Shown here in pieces: positions 1 through 9,769 of a DNA stretch of 64,000 nucleotides. The position numbers and the translations under genes are program-made. Source of the stretch: Symbiodinium microadriaticum. Its lineage: Eukaryota; Sar; Dinophyceae; Suessiales; Symbiodiniaceae. The stretch is from assembly GCA_001939145.1 (NCBI GenBank), contig LSRX01000485.1, forward strand, positions 57,677 to 121,676, read 5' to 3'. How positions within the stretch are numbered: position 1 is the stretch's first letter; every line of letters starts with the position of its first letter. Below the pieces are notes generated by a model that worked only from the letters and a program-made list of their open reading frames with translations, was not told where the DNA came from and did no database searches.

Positions 1-2319
1 TCTTTGCCAAACAACGTCTTCTCCTGGCTTTTGTCCGATTTCACGGGCCCATTTTCGAGACCGAAAAACCCTTCGAAAACGTGTGCACCACAAGGGGCCT
101 CCCCTGAAGGTGGGTTTCAACGTGATTTCTCCTTGGACGGCATTCGAGCAGGACCGAAACCTTTCTTGCAAAAGGTGGATCGCGATTGTGCCAGGCGAAG
201 AAGAGCATCAAGCTTATGGTCAGCCTGGTGGGCAGTGAGCGGAAGCAAGAATCCAAACGCCAGCTGAAAGGCGCGTCCTATGGAGATTGATTCGATTTCT
301 GAAGGAAAACCAAATTTCCACAAAGTCAGCTTCGCAGCAGCTTTGGCACTATGTTGTCGCATAGCTTTCTGAGGTTCCGATAAAGCCGCTCCTCCGTCGC
401 CCGTACCGAGACCTGGATCGCAAGCAGACATCGCGATGCTCCGCCATCATTTCCCTGTTCTCGCTCAGTGGCTGCTGCGATGCCTGGAAGTTGTGCAAGT
501 TGCCCGGCTCTCGAATGTCTGAATTTCCTTAACAATGGTCTCCAGGGCTGTCAGGGTCACTGGAGCCTCCTTGGTGTCCACCAGCTCCTTCTTGATCGGA
601 TCCCATTGCTTGTCGGCCCAACCCCCGGCCTCCGTGCACCATCCTGCCTGAAGCGCTGCCTTCTGCATGCTCTCCTCGGCCACTGTCCTCTGCATCCGGG
701 CCACCAGTTCCTCCAGGATGCAGGTCATCATCAACGTGGGGAGCGGGCTTTTGATCAAGTGTGGACTGCTTTCCTTCAGCTTCTTCCACTCCGCGCTCAC
801 TCCGAACATGGTTGGCAGGATTCCTCCGGGTTCCGTGCTGACGAACCATGTAAAGCCACAATCCTGTAGAAGAACCTGTTGTGCATCCGCTAGCTTCAGG
901 GTGAGCCTGGCCGTCGCCTCCACCAGTTGATGAAGATCTCGATCGCGATGCTGATCTTTCGTCTCCTGGGGGTCCCTGCCTGCACCGTGCTTGTGACCCC
1001 GGCCTCGACCCTTGGGGCCCCTGGAGTCGAGATTGAAGCGCCTGGCGCTCAGAACCCGCTTTCGGGTACTCCTTTCTCCTTTCTATTTAGGGGTTTTGTT
1101 AGTGATTTTTCGGTTTCGGGCCCTTCCGAGGCCCCGGTTTTTAGGAACACAGCCGTGTGTTCCGTGAGTGTTCGGGCTTTGCGCCGCTTGGCGTCCATTA
1201 GGCGCTGCACACGCACACCGAGGCTGGCGGTGATGTATTTCCAAGCATAAGCTTCGTCGGCCTGGGTCGAGGTGGCAGGACGTTCGAAAACGAGGGGTGT
1301 CGGGCCGTAGATAAGGGCCCTGTATCCAGAAGGCGACTTCTCGAAGTTGTCGACGCAACGAAGAGCCTCTTTCAAATACCAAGGACGTCCGGGAGCTGTC
1401 CTTTGCGCCAGCCCGCATTGCTCCATTCCATTTGCCACCCTTTGTCACCACCGGGTGTGCCTCCGATAAATACTTGATTGCCAACACCAAATCTTCGGCC
1501 AAAATGCCCCATTCGCGGAGGCTGCGTCCTTGCCGCGCTGAGCGCAGCCACTCCGACCATTGCTCGGCAGCGTTGTCTGTTATCGTAGACGCATCTACCA
1601 TGAGCTTCGGACGGGGTTCCAGCTCGGGGTACGCAGGCAGCTTCGGATAGAACGGCGTCGGCGCCATCATCTCCTCGGGGCGCTCCAACCTGTTCGGCCC
1701 AGAGACGCTCGACGAGCCTCCCAGGCAAACCTCGAAGAAGCTCCTTGACCAAGCGAGATCCGCGTCAAGAACGACCTGTCTCGTATGGTGAGGGCTTGCG
1801 AGAGCGAGTCGTATATATCCTCCACAGCCGCCGGCTGGTCAAAGTAGTGACTCAGCAGCGGGCGTGGTTCGCCCTCCCCCGGCCTCAGGTGAATACCTAG
1901 GGCCATGGCTTCTTCGATTCTCCTTTCTTGTTCCTGCCTGAAGAGCTCCCGAAGGAGACGGTCCTCCGCCTCTCCAGGAACCGGAATCGGCGAGAGATCC
2001 ACTCTCACACCGGCCGGCAAACCCCTTCGAGGCCGCTTCGGCTCCCGGGCCACAACATTCTGAACCAAAGAGGGAGCTGTCCATCTTCCCCAAGAGTCGT
2101 CGTCGGCACCAGCCTCGGGAGGATTCGAGCCACGGGCTTCTGCAGTTGGAGGGTCGTCCCTCGGAGAGGGATCGTACTTCGGTGATCCCAAAGAGGGGAT
2201 AGTCTTCGGCGTGCCAGTCCCTGCACATGAGCCGCATAGTCCGTCGAATCTTCCATGATACCAGACCCTGCTTCTGAAGCTTCCGGCTCCGGCCCACTGG
2301 CTGCCACAACCTCCTCCTG

Positions 2320-2478
2320 CACACTGGCTGTGCCAACCTCTTGCACACTGGCTGTGCCAATCTCCTCTTGCACACTGGCTGTGCCAATCTCCTCTTGCAC
2401 ACTGGGTGCGCCACTCTGCTCTGGCACACTCGGTGCGCCGCCCTGCTCTGGCACACTCGGTGCGCCACTCTCCTCCGT
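2320..2478 (-). repeat. 27-bp coding tandem repeat
   Basis: The core cacactggctgtgcc or a close variant starts at 2320, 2344, 2371, 2398, 2425 and 2452, a period of 27 bp with one 24-bp step. On the minus strand it encodes nine-residue units of the type EEIGTASVQ and PEQSGAPSV. The repeat lies inside the degenerate gag-like frame, and the multiple-of-three period fits expansion under coding constraint. Confidence 0.8.
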
Positions 2479-2549
2479 AGGCCGTAGGCATCGAATTGCC
2501 CATCATTCCCTTTAATGCCAAAGGCACCAAAAGCAAAAACGGCTGCAAG

Positions 2550-2765
2550 GAGCAAGGTCATGCCAATCATGCCAAACAAGCCAAGCATGCCAAAGTTCAA
2601 GCTGCACGGTTTCCTAACAAGCTCAAACATGCTCACCCCATGCCAAAGTTTCCTAAAAGCTTTGGGCCGTTCAGGGAAAAACTCGCAATCCAAGAAAACT
2701 TCCGAAAACTCATGCGACAAATCATGCTCAACAACCTCAAGATCATGCTCTTTCCTAAGCTCAGA
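2550..2765 (-). repeat. CATGCC/GGCATG motif cluster, minus orientation
   Basis: The words catgccaa and catgct recur about every 15-40 bp between 2550 and 2765, which is TTGGCATG on the minus strand. Similar clusters occur in plus orientation at 3680-3735, 4140-4200 and 8485-8565, so the motif orientation follows that of the adjacent retroelement. On the minus strand it would encode a GM-rich hydrophobic stretch (FGMLGLFGMIGM). Confidence 0.6.
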
Positions 2766-3639
2766 TGGCTCTTCCACGGAGCCCTCTTGAACTTTCAGGG
2801 GCCTCGTCTCTCCAGACGGCGAAGTCCGCTCCTCGGCCTCGACCCCGCGTATCGCCAGAGCGCGTGGTTCGGTCGCCCAGCGCGACACCGGCAGACGAGG
2901 AAAGCGATGCAAGCAGCGGGTCTTCAGATTCTCTTCCTTCCGCCGTGAGCGGAGAATCCCAACTGGAGGGAGAAGGTGTTGCAGAGGCCATCGGCCTGAT
3001 CCGAGGATGCATGGATCGCGGCGAAAGCTTGTGGACCCCCGGTCTTATCGAACGTCTTTACGACACCCGGGACTACCCCATGGGCTGTTTCCGGAAGCAA
3101 AGGAAGCTGCCGACAAAGCAACCTCAGCAGGAGATGCCGCAGCAGCCGATGCCGCAGCAGCCGATGCCACAGCAGCCGATGCCACAGCAGCCGATGCAAC
3201 AGCAGCCGACGCAACAGCGGCTGCATCAACCAATACCGCGGCTGGAGCTGCCGTGGTGCCACCTACTCCGGGGACCGAACCAAAGTCCCCGGCCAGCCTG
3301 CCCTCAGTGATATTTGGGCCCGGCCGTCTTATCCAGAAAACGCTGATGATACAGGCTGCCGATGGGAGCTCGGTGCCAGCGCCACCCGCTATCCCTATGA
3401 GGCATCCGCTTCCTCAGCCGCCGCCGGCTCCTCCGCGGCAAGGTGCTCCAATGAAAGGAAATGTGGGGCAGACTCGCCAAGAACGCGAGTTTCTTTTGCC
3501 GGGACCTGTGGTTCCGAAGGGCGGCTCCTTTTCAATGATGACGCCAGCCGCCTCTTCTTCCGAAGCTCAATTCCAGGACTACGAATCAGTAGTCGAAGCA
3601 GCCCGCGCTGCTATCGAAAGTGCAAACCAGCAGCTCTGA
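2765..3639 (+). pseudogene. Gag-like N-terminal region of the plus-strand copia element
   Basis: Two overlapping plus-strand frames, 2765-3310 and 3007-3639, look like one protein crossed by a frame change. The first begins with a serine/acidic stretch (DEESDASSGSSDSLPS) followed by GESLWTPGLIERLYD. The second continues with an alanine/aspartate repeat, a proline-rich part (PQPPPAPPRQ) and the C-terminal helix SVVEAARAAIESANQQL before a stop at 3639. No zinc knuckle or protease motif is visible. It sits directly upstream of the integrase part in the same orientation, so gag is the likely role. It overlaps the first 150 bp of the opposite-strand element. Either frame alone could also be accidental, because the 15-bp repeat keeps more than one frame open. 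Confidence 0.45.
3124..3222 (+). repeat. 15-bp coding tandem repeat
   Basis: About six copies of cagcagccgatgcca with small changes. In one frame it encodes a five-residue unit of the type PMPQQ, in another the unit ADATA. The period is a multiple of three and it lies in the gag-like region, paralleling the 27-bp repeat of the opposite element. Confidence 0.85.
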
Positions 3640-3671
3640 ATCTGTTCGCGCGCAAAAGAAAGAAGACGGAT

Positions 3672-4295
3672 TTGTGCGAGCATGTTGTGCATGTTTTTTG
3701 GCATGATGGGTTTGAGTGGCATGGACTTGGCATGAATGTGAGCTTGATTTGTGCTTGCTTTGGAAGCCTAGGTAACCTCGAAGCTCCTCAAAGCCACCAA
3801 GCCCTCACCGTCTTCCCAAGCCTCCTTTGCCTTCCATCCAGCAGAGTCCGAACGCCAGCTATGTTTATCGATGTGGTTGCGGCCACGCTCTTTGCCGGGC
3901 TCCTCTTCGTTTGGAGCCTCTTGAGAGGTATAGCTTTTTGGTGGTGTTCTTTGGTATTTCTGTTTTTCAGAAAGTGGGTTCGAAGGCGAGGTTTGAGGAC
4001 CAGAAGGTTTCGCGTGAAGTGCCGTAGGAGAGAGAGTTGCTTTCGAATGAAGTTGAGGAATAGATGGGTTCGAGTTTGGACCCAGAGGCAGCTGGTTGTG
4101 GTTCGCAAGGAAAGGGTAGGATGCAGCTTGTTGCTTGAGAACATGCTAAGGAGATTGTTTTGGCATGTTTTTCTTGCCATGTTTGGCATGTTTGGAGATG
4201 ATGAGCAGCCGCGGCCGGCTAAAGCGGAAATAAGTGAGCATCGCCTCCTGGCGTTGCGCAGAGGTTTGCCGCTGCCGGGCGCGGACAAGCGCTGA
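3672..4295 (+). CDS. Hydrophobic open frame between gag-like and integrase parts
   Basis: A 207-codon open frame fills the space between the gag-like region and the integrase. It carries a hydrophobic segment (VVAATLFAGLLFVW then IAFWWCSLVFLFF) followed by a very basic stretch, and is framed by two GGCATG clusters (3680-3735 and 4140-4200). No family is recognised. It may be noncoding sequence that is open by chance, an intron or spacer in the element, or a small membrane protein. The opposite-strand element also has a hydrophobic stretch next to its own GGCATG cluster, which is the only reason to take the frame seriously. Confidence 0.2.
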   Translation: MCEHVVHVFWHDGFEWHGLGMNVSLICACFGSLGNLEAPQSHQALTVFPSLLCLPSSRVRTPAMFIDVVAATLFAGLLFVWSLLRGIAFWWCSLVFLFFRKWVRRRGLRTRRFRVKCRRRESCFRMKLRNRWVRVWTQRQLVVVRKERVGCSLLLENMLRRLFWHVFLAMFGMFGDDEQPRPAKAEISEHRLLALRRGLPLPGADKR

Positions 4296-4440
4296 TCCTC
4301 TTAACCTAGACCCTGTGGACCCCTATGATCCTGAAGGTTTGTTGGAGCCTCCTGCGGGGCTGCCTGAAGGGCGGAGACCGCCCCCTCAACCGGAACGAAT
4401 CGTAGATCCCTCAGGAGATCCTGAGGACCCAGGTGACGAG

Positions 4441-5600
4441 ACCGAAGAAATGAGAGTTCCTCTGAGTTCGTTTTCGTTGCATCGTCATCGTTGTAATGGT
4501 CATTTTCCATTCGATGAAAACTGCATGGCATGTTGTTCTTCGAAAGGGCGTGTTCCAGCCCGCCGCCTTCGGAGGAAATTGCAACGAGAGAATCAGACTG
4601 TAGGTCTTGATTTCTTTTACTTCGGTAAGCTCAGAGTTCTTTTGGTGATGCATCTGGGATCCCGGTACACGTTGTGTTTGCCTGCCCCTGAGCTGAATGA
4701 TGACTTAGCTTTTAATGTCACCCGGGCTTTGAAGGAATGCGGTTGACTGGGAAAGCGGTCACCTTTAGGCTAGACAACGAGGCATCGCTGGTTGCTTTGG
4801 TCGAAAGGACCGCGCGCCACCGCGCCTGCACAGCCTCAGCCGTGATCACCGATGTTGTGCCGGGCTACCGCCCCCAAAGCAAAGGAAGCATCGAGAAGCA
4901 GGTTGATATTATGAAGAGTGGTTTTTGGGCAATCTGGCTCGACCTGGAAGCTCAGACTAACCAGGCCCAGCCCTCATCAGATGCCCCAGAAGGTATCAAG
5001 CTTCCTCTTGGAGGCTTGCTCTGGCAAGCATGTATCTTTTATACTGCTAGATGTTTTAATTTGTGGTCCACGGGACCCGCGAACTCCTCGGTATCACTTG
5101 ATAGATTGCATGAAGAGTATGTTCAGAAGAGTCGTACTCGTGCTTTCGGATCCGTGTGTCAGGCCCGAGTAGCCCGCTCGAAGTCCCACTTGGAGCGGTA
5201 CCGTGGCGCTAGGACGGTGAAGATAGTGTACCAAGGACCGGTTCACGCTAGGGGAGGTGGTGTCTACGGTGTTCCGTTGAATGGCAAGGACATTGACGTG
5301 TTTCCAGCCGTGGCGGTTGGGAAAGAAGAAACCACGATCGATGTCCCGACCCTGTTGGGGTTAGCCAAGGAGAAGCCTCTCGCCCTGGACGACCAAGACC
5401 CTGAACGCCCTACTCTCTTTGAGCCTGCAGAGAGAGAGGAAGGGGGAGAAGGTTTTCCTTCAGAGGGAGTTGATGCTGATGGGGATGAAGAGATGATCCA
5501 AGATGACGAAGGCCTTGGTGATTACTCTCCCTCTCTGCCTCCCTCGGATGGCGAAGCTCAAGAGGTGATTGATAATGAGGGGATATGGAGGTTGATATGA
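4441..5600 (+). pseudogene. Copia integrase, frameshifted
   Basis: Retroviral-type integrase would insert the element's cDNA into the host genome. The first part (frame of 4234-4746) contains a zinc site, HRCNGHFPFDENCMAC, and the first catalytic aspartate in VGLDFF (codon 4609). The frame then shifts at about 4740, and the second frame (4737-5600) contains the second aspartate in RLDNEASL (codon 4773) and the glutamate in SKGSIEKQV (codon 4893). All three DDE residues survive, with 39 residues between the second D and the E. After the core follow an arginine-rich stretch near 5,170 and an acidic, proline-rich tail to the stop at 5600. The single change of frame in an otherwise well kept domain suggests recent decay, a sequencing error, or less likely a frameshift used in translation. 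Confidence 0.85.
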
Positions 5601-5739
5601 GCATTGATTGGCTCACGAGCCATCTTCCTGAAAGGGTTTTCCAAGGCCCCGAGCTCCGAGCCTCCTCTTCTGACGTCTCCCAGTCTTTCACCTTGAAGTT
5701 TGGTGGTAGCCGAATCTGTAGGTGCCACAACACGCTCTT

Positions 5740-6900
5740 TCTGAGACTTCAGGGGAAGTGCTGGACCCTGAGCTCCTGTATCTCTCTATGAAGCTCGAAT
5801 TGGAGGAGCTAGAAGCCTTCGGTGTTGGAGAGGTGATTCCTGAGTATGAAAGCTCGTAGAGATGCCCGGTCTTCCGGGCGGCGAGTCTTAACATCCCGAT
5901 GGGTGAACTCATTGAAGAAACCAGGCCTCTACCGATCCCGACTTGTGGTCAGGGACTATGCCTCTATGGGAGGCACAACATTGGCGGAAGGCATTTACTC
6001 CCCAACGACGAGCTTGGAGGGATTAAGAGTGTTGTTGTCGCTCTTATGTAAGCGAGGCACAGTTCTTTCCTGTGACGTGAGCGTAGCTTTCATGCATGCT
6101 GCTGTTTCGAGGCCTGAGTATGTAGAGCTCCCGTCTAACGTGAGCATAGCAGCCTCCAAAGGCCCTCTGGAAGCAGGTGCTAAGGTTTACTTTCGCCTTA
6201 AGAAAGCTATGAACGGGCTCCGCCCCACTGTCTGGTACCAGGAACTGAGCTCGTACCTCCGAAGCGTGGGGTTTGAACCCAGCCTTGACCCCACCATCTT
6301 TCGGCGTAAGACTGCCAAAGGACTGGTTGTTGTCCTGTTTTATGTGGATGATTTGCTGATTTATTCAGAAGACCCGAAGGAAGGTCGGAAGGTCTTTGAT
6401 GACCTTCAGAAACGCTACAAGCTGAAGCTCACAGGAGAACTCCTGGAGGACAGCCCAGGAGAGGTCTCGTTTCTTGGACGCTGCATCTTCCGACGGCGCG
6501 GCGGAGAGAGAAGGGTTTATTTCGGACTTTCAGAGAACTACTTGGATTCCTGTTGTGAAGAGTTCGGAATTACGAAGCCAAGCCCTAAGCTTGTTTCCCT
6601 GGAAAAGGGCTACGCAGAGCTTCTGAAGAAGGACCTCGCTGAGGCCATCGCCCCGGCTGCGCACGAACGTTATCGCAGGACCCTGGGTCGCCTAGCATGG
6701 GCTGCCCTGTCAAGACCCGACCTTCAGTTTGTCTGTGGGTTTTTGGGACGCCACCAAGCAGGTCCCAACGAGGCAGCCGAGAGCTGCATGAGGGATGTCC
6801 TTCGATGGGTTAAAGGGTTGCCGCATAAAGTTCAGGTTTTTCCTAGCTCTAGGGAGAACCTTGAAGAGGATGCGGATGCAGAAGCGATTTCGTGTTTTAC
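5740..6900 (+). pseudogene. Copia reverse transcriptase (RVT_2), frameshifted
   Basis: RNA-directed DNA polymerase of a copia element. The domain begins in one frame near 5785 (ELEELEAFGVGEVIPE) and changes frame near 5850 into the long frame 5846-6919. Visible landmarks are SRWVNSLKKPGLYRSRLVVR, the first catalytic aspartate in LSCDVSVAFMHA, AMNGLRP and the active-site YVDDLLIY at 6341-6364, then the connection part SFLGRC and LGRLAWAALSRPDL. These match the usual copia order. The preceding linker (5585-5740) is in another frame again. The domain itself is complete within one frame, so disruption is at its ends. Confidence 0.9.
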
Positions 6901-7330
6901 GATGCCAGCTGGAGTTTGAGCTCTGTTTCTGGGGGGATTCTCACGTGGGAGAATTGCGCGCTGAAGTTCTGAAGTCTTTCAGCCGCAAGCAGAGCACGAC
7001 TGCTTTATCTTCTGCGGAAGCAGAGCTCGCGGCGTTGACGGAGGTCGCCAGGGAAGGGCTTTGCATTGCCCTCTTAGTCGAGACCGTTTTGGAGGGAGTT
7101 CCCAAAGACCGGGAGCATGGGTACTACGTCTTGAAAGGATATTCTGATTCTGAAAGCGCGTTGTGCATCTCGAAGATGAGCACCCTCTTGCGCAAGGTCA
7201 GGCATATCGAGCTCCGAGCTGCGTTTTTGCAGGAACTGGTGGCTAAAGGACGTTTTACTGTGGAACATGTGCCTGGCGCCATAAACCCGGCGGATTCATT
7301 GACCAAGTCGCCTACTACGTCTAATTTGTC
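6901..7330 (+). pseudogene. Copia RNase H domain, frameshifted
   Basis: RNase H degrades the RNA strand during reverse transcription. The first part, DASWSLSSVSGGIL, starts at 6901 in a different frame from both the reverse transcriptase before it and the RNase H body after it, so there are two frame changes within 80 bp. The body lies in the frame of 6795-8168: RKQSTTALSSAEAEL, then YSDSESAL, RKVRHIELRAAFLQ and VPGAINPADSLTKS, all expected copia RNase H landmarks with their acidic residues. It continues without a stop into the extra C-terminal region. Confidence 0.85.
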
Positions 7331-8168
7331 TTCTCTTTACGACGTAAGCGGCCTTGTGGACGAACAGGGTGCTTGGGAAGACCACTCCAAACACAGATCG
7401 TCTGTGAGTTTCGACCTCGAGCCCAATCCTTTGGAGGACCCTGACTTCCCTGAAGTCCCTAGAAGCTGGTTGGGTTCAGCCCGAAAGGTTGCTCAGAGAG
7501 CTGCCAGCTTAATCGTGGTTGAATTGTGCTGCGAAGAAGGGAGTGCTCTTTCGAAGGCCTGCTCGAGTATTCCTGAGGTTGGGGTGACGAAGGAAGTTGA
7601 TCTTCTGAGCTATAATGGTCTTCGTTTGTTGCAGGAAGTTTTTGGGGTTCTTTCTTACGGAACTGTCCGTGTTTATGCCCATTTGTCCACTCCGTGTTCT
7701 GCGGGTTGTGGTTTGAGGCATTTGAGGTTTAAGAAGGGTGGAAAAGCTTTGGAAAAGTGGAGAGCTGCCTTGGCCGTTCACAAACGATCCTGGAGGAGGA
7801 TTGGAAAACTTCTCGCTCCTTACAAGGACTCTGAAAGGCTTGTGCTGTCGCACGAGTGGCCTGAGAAGTCAGGTTTGTGGGAAGAAACGGTTTTTAAAGG
7901 GGTTGCTAAGAAACTTTCGCTTGAACATGGTTGTCTGGTAGACCGGTGTTGTTTTGAGAAAGGGAAGGACCGACCCTGGAAGCGCTGGTGGTTTGTAAGT
8001 AACTCACCCCGGTTTATCTGGGACCTTTCCGAGAATCAATGCAGCGGAGGCCACAGCCATCACCCGATGGACCTCACCTCGTCAGGACTTTACCCGCCGA
8101 GGTTGGGAAAGACCTTGGTAGAGGTTGCGTTGAAAGACGCAAGACCTGGCCAGAGGACTCGGGCATGA
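7331..8168 (+). CDS. Extra C-terminal domain of the copia polyprotein, methyltransferase-like
   Basis: About 280 residues follow the RNase H domain in the same open frame, which is longer than a standard copia polyprotein. VVELCCEEGSAL (7516-7551) has the look of an S-adenosylmethionine-binding first strand and loop. HLSTPCSAGCGLR (7679-7717) places a cysteine after a proline, as in motif IV of cytosine-5 methyltransferases. SHEWPEKSGLWEE follows near 7,850. The last part has a cysteine/histidine cluster, CSGGHSHH, and a tyrosine-proline motif, SGLYPPRL (8040-8104). Retroelement-borne cytosine methyltransferases are known from several protists, including dinoflagellates. Assignment here is inference from motif order only. 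It could instead be an unrelated Rossmann-fold or a lineage-specific domain. This is the longest stretch of the element without a frame break. Confidence 0.4.
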
Positions 8169-8600
8169 GGGGGTGTGTCAACACTCCCCAAACAGCCACT
8201 CAAAGGGGATGTGACTTTATTTGCTGATGAGTAAAAATTTGCTGTGGCAAATTAGCTGCATTAGCTTGCTTGATTTGTTGTCTTTCAATCAACTCAAATT
8301 TTTGACTTTTGGGTAGGTCACGAATCTCTTGTTGCAGCTTTGGCTTGCGACAGCTGAAGTTTTCTTTTTCATAAGGAAATATATCTCCTTTTGTGTGCCC
8401 TCGATCCTTGTAGGTTGTTTTCTTTCGCGAAGTTGAGTTGCAAACTGTTTTTGACTTGAACCGTGAGTTGTTTTAACTGAACAAACCTTGGCATGGACCT
8501 GGCATGTTCTTGACATGACTTTGGCATGTTTGGCATGTTTTGAGTTGGCCATGATGAGCACGAGACACCAGAGATGTCCTTGAGACATCCTTGAAGAGGT
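8169..8600 (+). other. Noncoding tail after the copia element with GGCATG cluster
   Basis: No convincing coding sequence. Moderately AT-rich sequence leads to a cluster of ggcatg and gacatg words at 8485-8565 (tttggcatgtttggcatg). The cluster may belong to the 3' end of the element. No terminal repeat partner was found at the other end. Confidence 0.4.
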
Positions 8601-8675
8601 GCGTGTTGCTCTGAGCAAGTGTGTTTTCAGCCTCGCGGCTGTTTCGCCGACCCTCGCTTCGCTCGTGTCGGGAGC

Positions 8676-8925
8676 CCCGCAGAGGGTTCGCCGGCGAGCT
8701 CAAGGATTCGCACACCACAGCGAGAGCGCTCCGACACGCCCGATCCCTGCAGAGGGTTCATCGGCGAGCTCAAGGATTCGCACGGCACCACACCGATCCC
8801 CGCAGAGGGTTCGCCGGCGAGCGATCCGACACGCCCGATCCCTGCAGAGGGTTCATCGGCGAGCTCAAGGATTCGCACGGCACCACACCGATCCCCGCAG
8901 AGGGTTCGCCGGCGAGCGTCCGAGA
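8676..8925. repeat. 95-bp tandem repeat with nested half-units
   Basis: The segment gatccctgcagagggtt recurs at 8742 and 8837, a period of 95 bp. Within each unit a shorter related word, cgcagagggttcgccggcga, occurs again about 47 bp on, so the array is built of alternating half-units. Slightly more than two full units plus partial ones are present. Several frames stay open through it on both strands and look protein-like only because of the repeat. Confidence 0.85.
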
Positions 8926-8929
8926 GACC

Positions 8930-9765
8930 TTGCTGAACACTTCGGTGTTTGGCTTAAGCGTGGAGTGAAAAGAGTTGCTTCGCGTTTTCACAGTATCAAC
9001 CTGGAGGGGCGGAACTCGAGCACCACAAAACCCTGCCTTGCCAGGAACGCGATCACTGACAATTTCCTCTTACTGGCGAACCTGCGAAGACTCGAAGTGG
9101 CTGTAGGAACATCTGCTGCGGATGCACTCGATGTCCCTTTCATTTCTCGGTTGGCACGATTGCTGACTATGCTGCTCGGTCGGCGGTATGCCCAGGCTGG
9201 ATACTAAATGCCGGGCGTGACCTCTCGGGTGGGCGCGTGGCTTTCTGAGATAGAGATGTCTCGTGTCACCTCATCTCGTTTGTTCTTCGTCGATGGCGCC
9301 ATACTGGCGACCTTGACAGATGAAGATTTGCAGTTGCAGTTCTGCAAAGCAGAAAGTGCGGCGAGAGTTGGCAAATCTGAACGAGTGAAAAGGCACACGA
9401 GAACAGCTGCAGGCTCCCCCCGGACCCGCATCATTGTGCAGTAGCAACTCACAGCACTGATGTGGGGGTAGGGGTTTGTTAAAGCAATATTGGCAAGGAC
9501 TTGCTGTGAAGCGCATCTACTTCATATCTACGTCTTGGACTTTTTTCTCTTGCTATGAAGAGCCGTAAGGGTTGCTGGTTTCGGGTTCAGGGTCAAAGGT
9601 TTGAGGTTTGGCAGCAAGTCACGGCACTGATGTGGAGCTGTGGCAAGGACGTGCTGTGAAGCGCATCTTCCTTTGCTGCTATGTCTTGGGCTGGAACCAC
9701 AGGGAGCTGTTCCTTTTTTGCGAAGACTTGCTGCGCGCATGTTATTCAGGACAATCAGAAACGAG
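8930..9765. other. No recognised gene; short duplicated segment and degenerate GGGTTT sequence
   Basis: Two related segments, at 9441-9540 and 9609-9692, share cactgatgtgg and the word tgctgtgaagcgcatct. Between them, 9566-9607 is a run of gggttgctggtttcgggttcagggtcaaagg type, resembling decayed TTTAGGG telomere repeats. No exon with a recognisable family was found. Confidence 0.45.
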
Positions 9766-9769
9766 CACG

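Larger units (their letters stand above)
465..2912 (-). pseudogene. Decayed gag-like region of a copia-type retroelement
   Basis: Read on the minus strand from 2912 down to about 465, several overlapping open frames each hold protein-like stretches that continue one another after frame changes: an acidic N-terminal part (2912 to about 2540), a nonapeptide repeat region (about 2470 to 2320), a charged part with DRLLRELFRQEQERRIEEA (near 1,930), a part with AAEQWSEWLRSARQ (near 1,570), one with YAWKYITASLGVRVQRLMD (near 1,220), and a C-terminal part with EWKKLKE and LEELVARMQ (923-465). No nucleic-acid-binding zinc knuckle, protease or reverse transcriptase is visible before the window ends. 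The order and composition resemble the long gag portion of dinoflagellate copia polyproteins, but no catalytic motif proves this. At least three frame changes mean it is broken. It runs head to head with the plus-strand element that starts near 2765. Alternative: coding exons of an unrelated host gene. Confidence 0.45.
2765..8168 (+). mobile_element. Degenerate Ty1/copia-type retrotransposon
   Basis: In order on the plus strand: gag-like region, integrase with HHCC zinc site and DDE residues, copia-class reverse transcriptase, RNase H, and an extra C-terminal domain. Integrase before reverse transcriptase is the Ty1/copia order. The reading frame changes near 4740, 5600, 5740, 5850, 6900 and 6975, so no intact polyprotein exists. 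I could not identify long terminal repeats, a primer-binding site or target-site duplication, so the element limits are those of the coding part only. GGCATG clusters near 3,700, 4,170 and 8,520 may mark internal spacers or ends. Confidence 0.85.

Noticed and set aside
8599-9207. 202-codon plus-strand frame across the 95-bp repeat
   Set aside because: Open because of the repeat; sequence after the repeat has no coding character.
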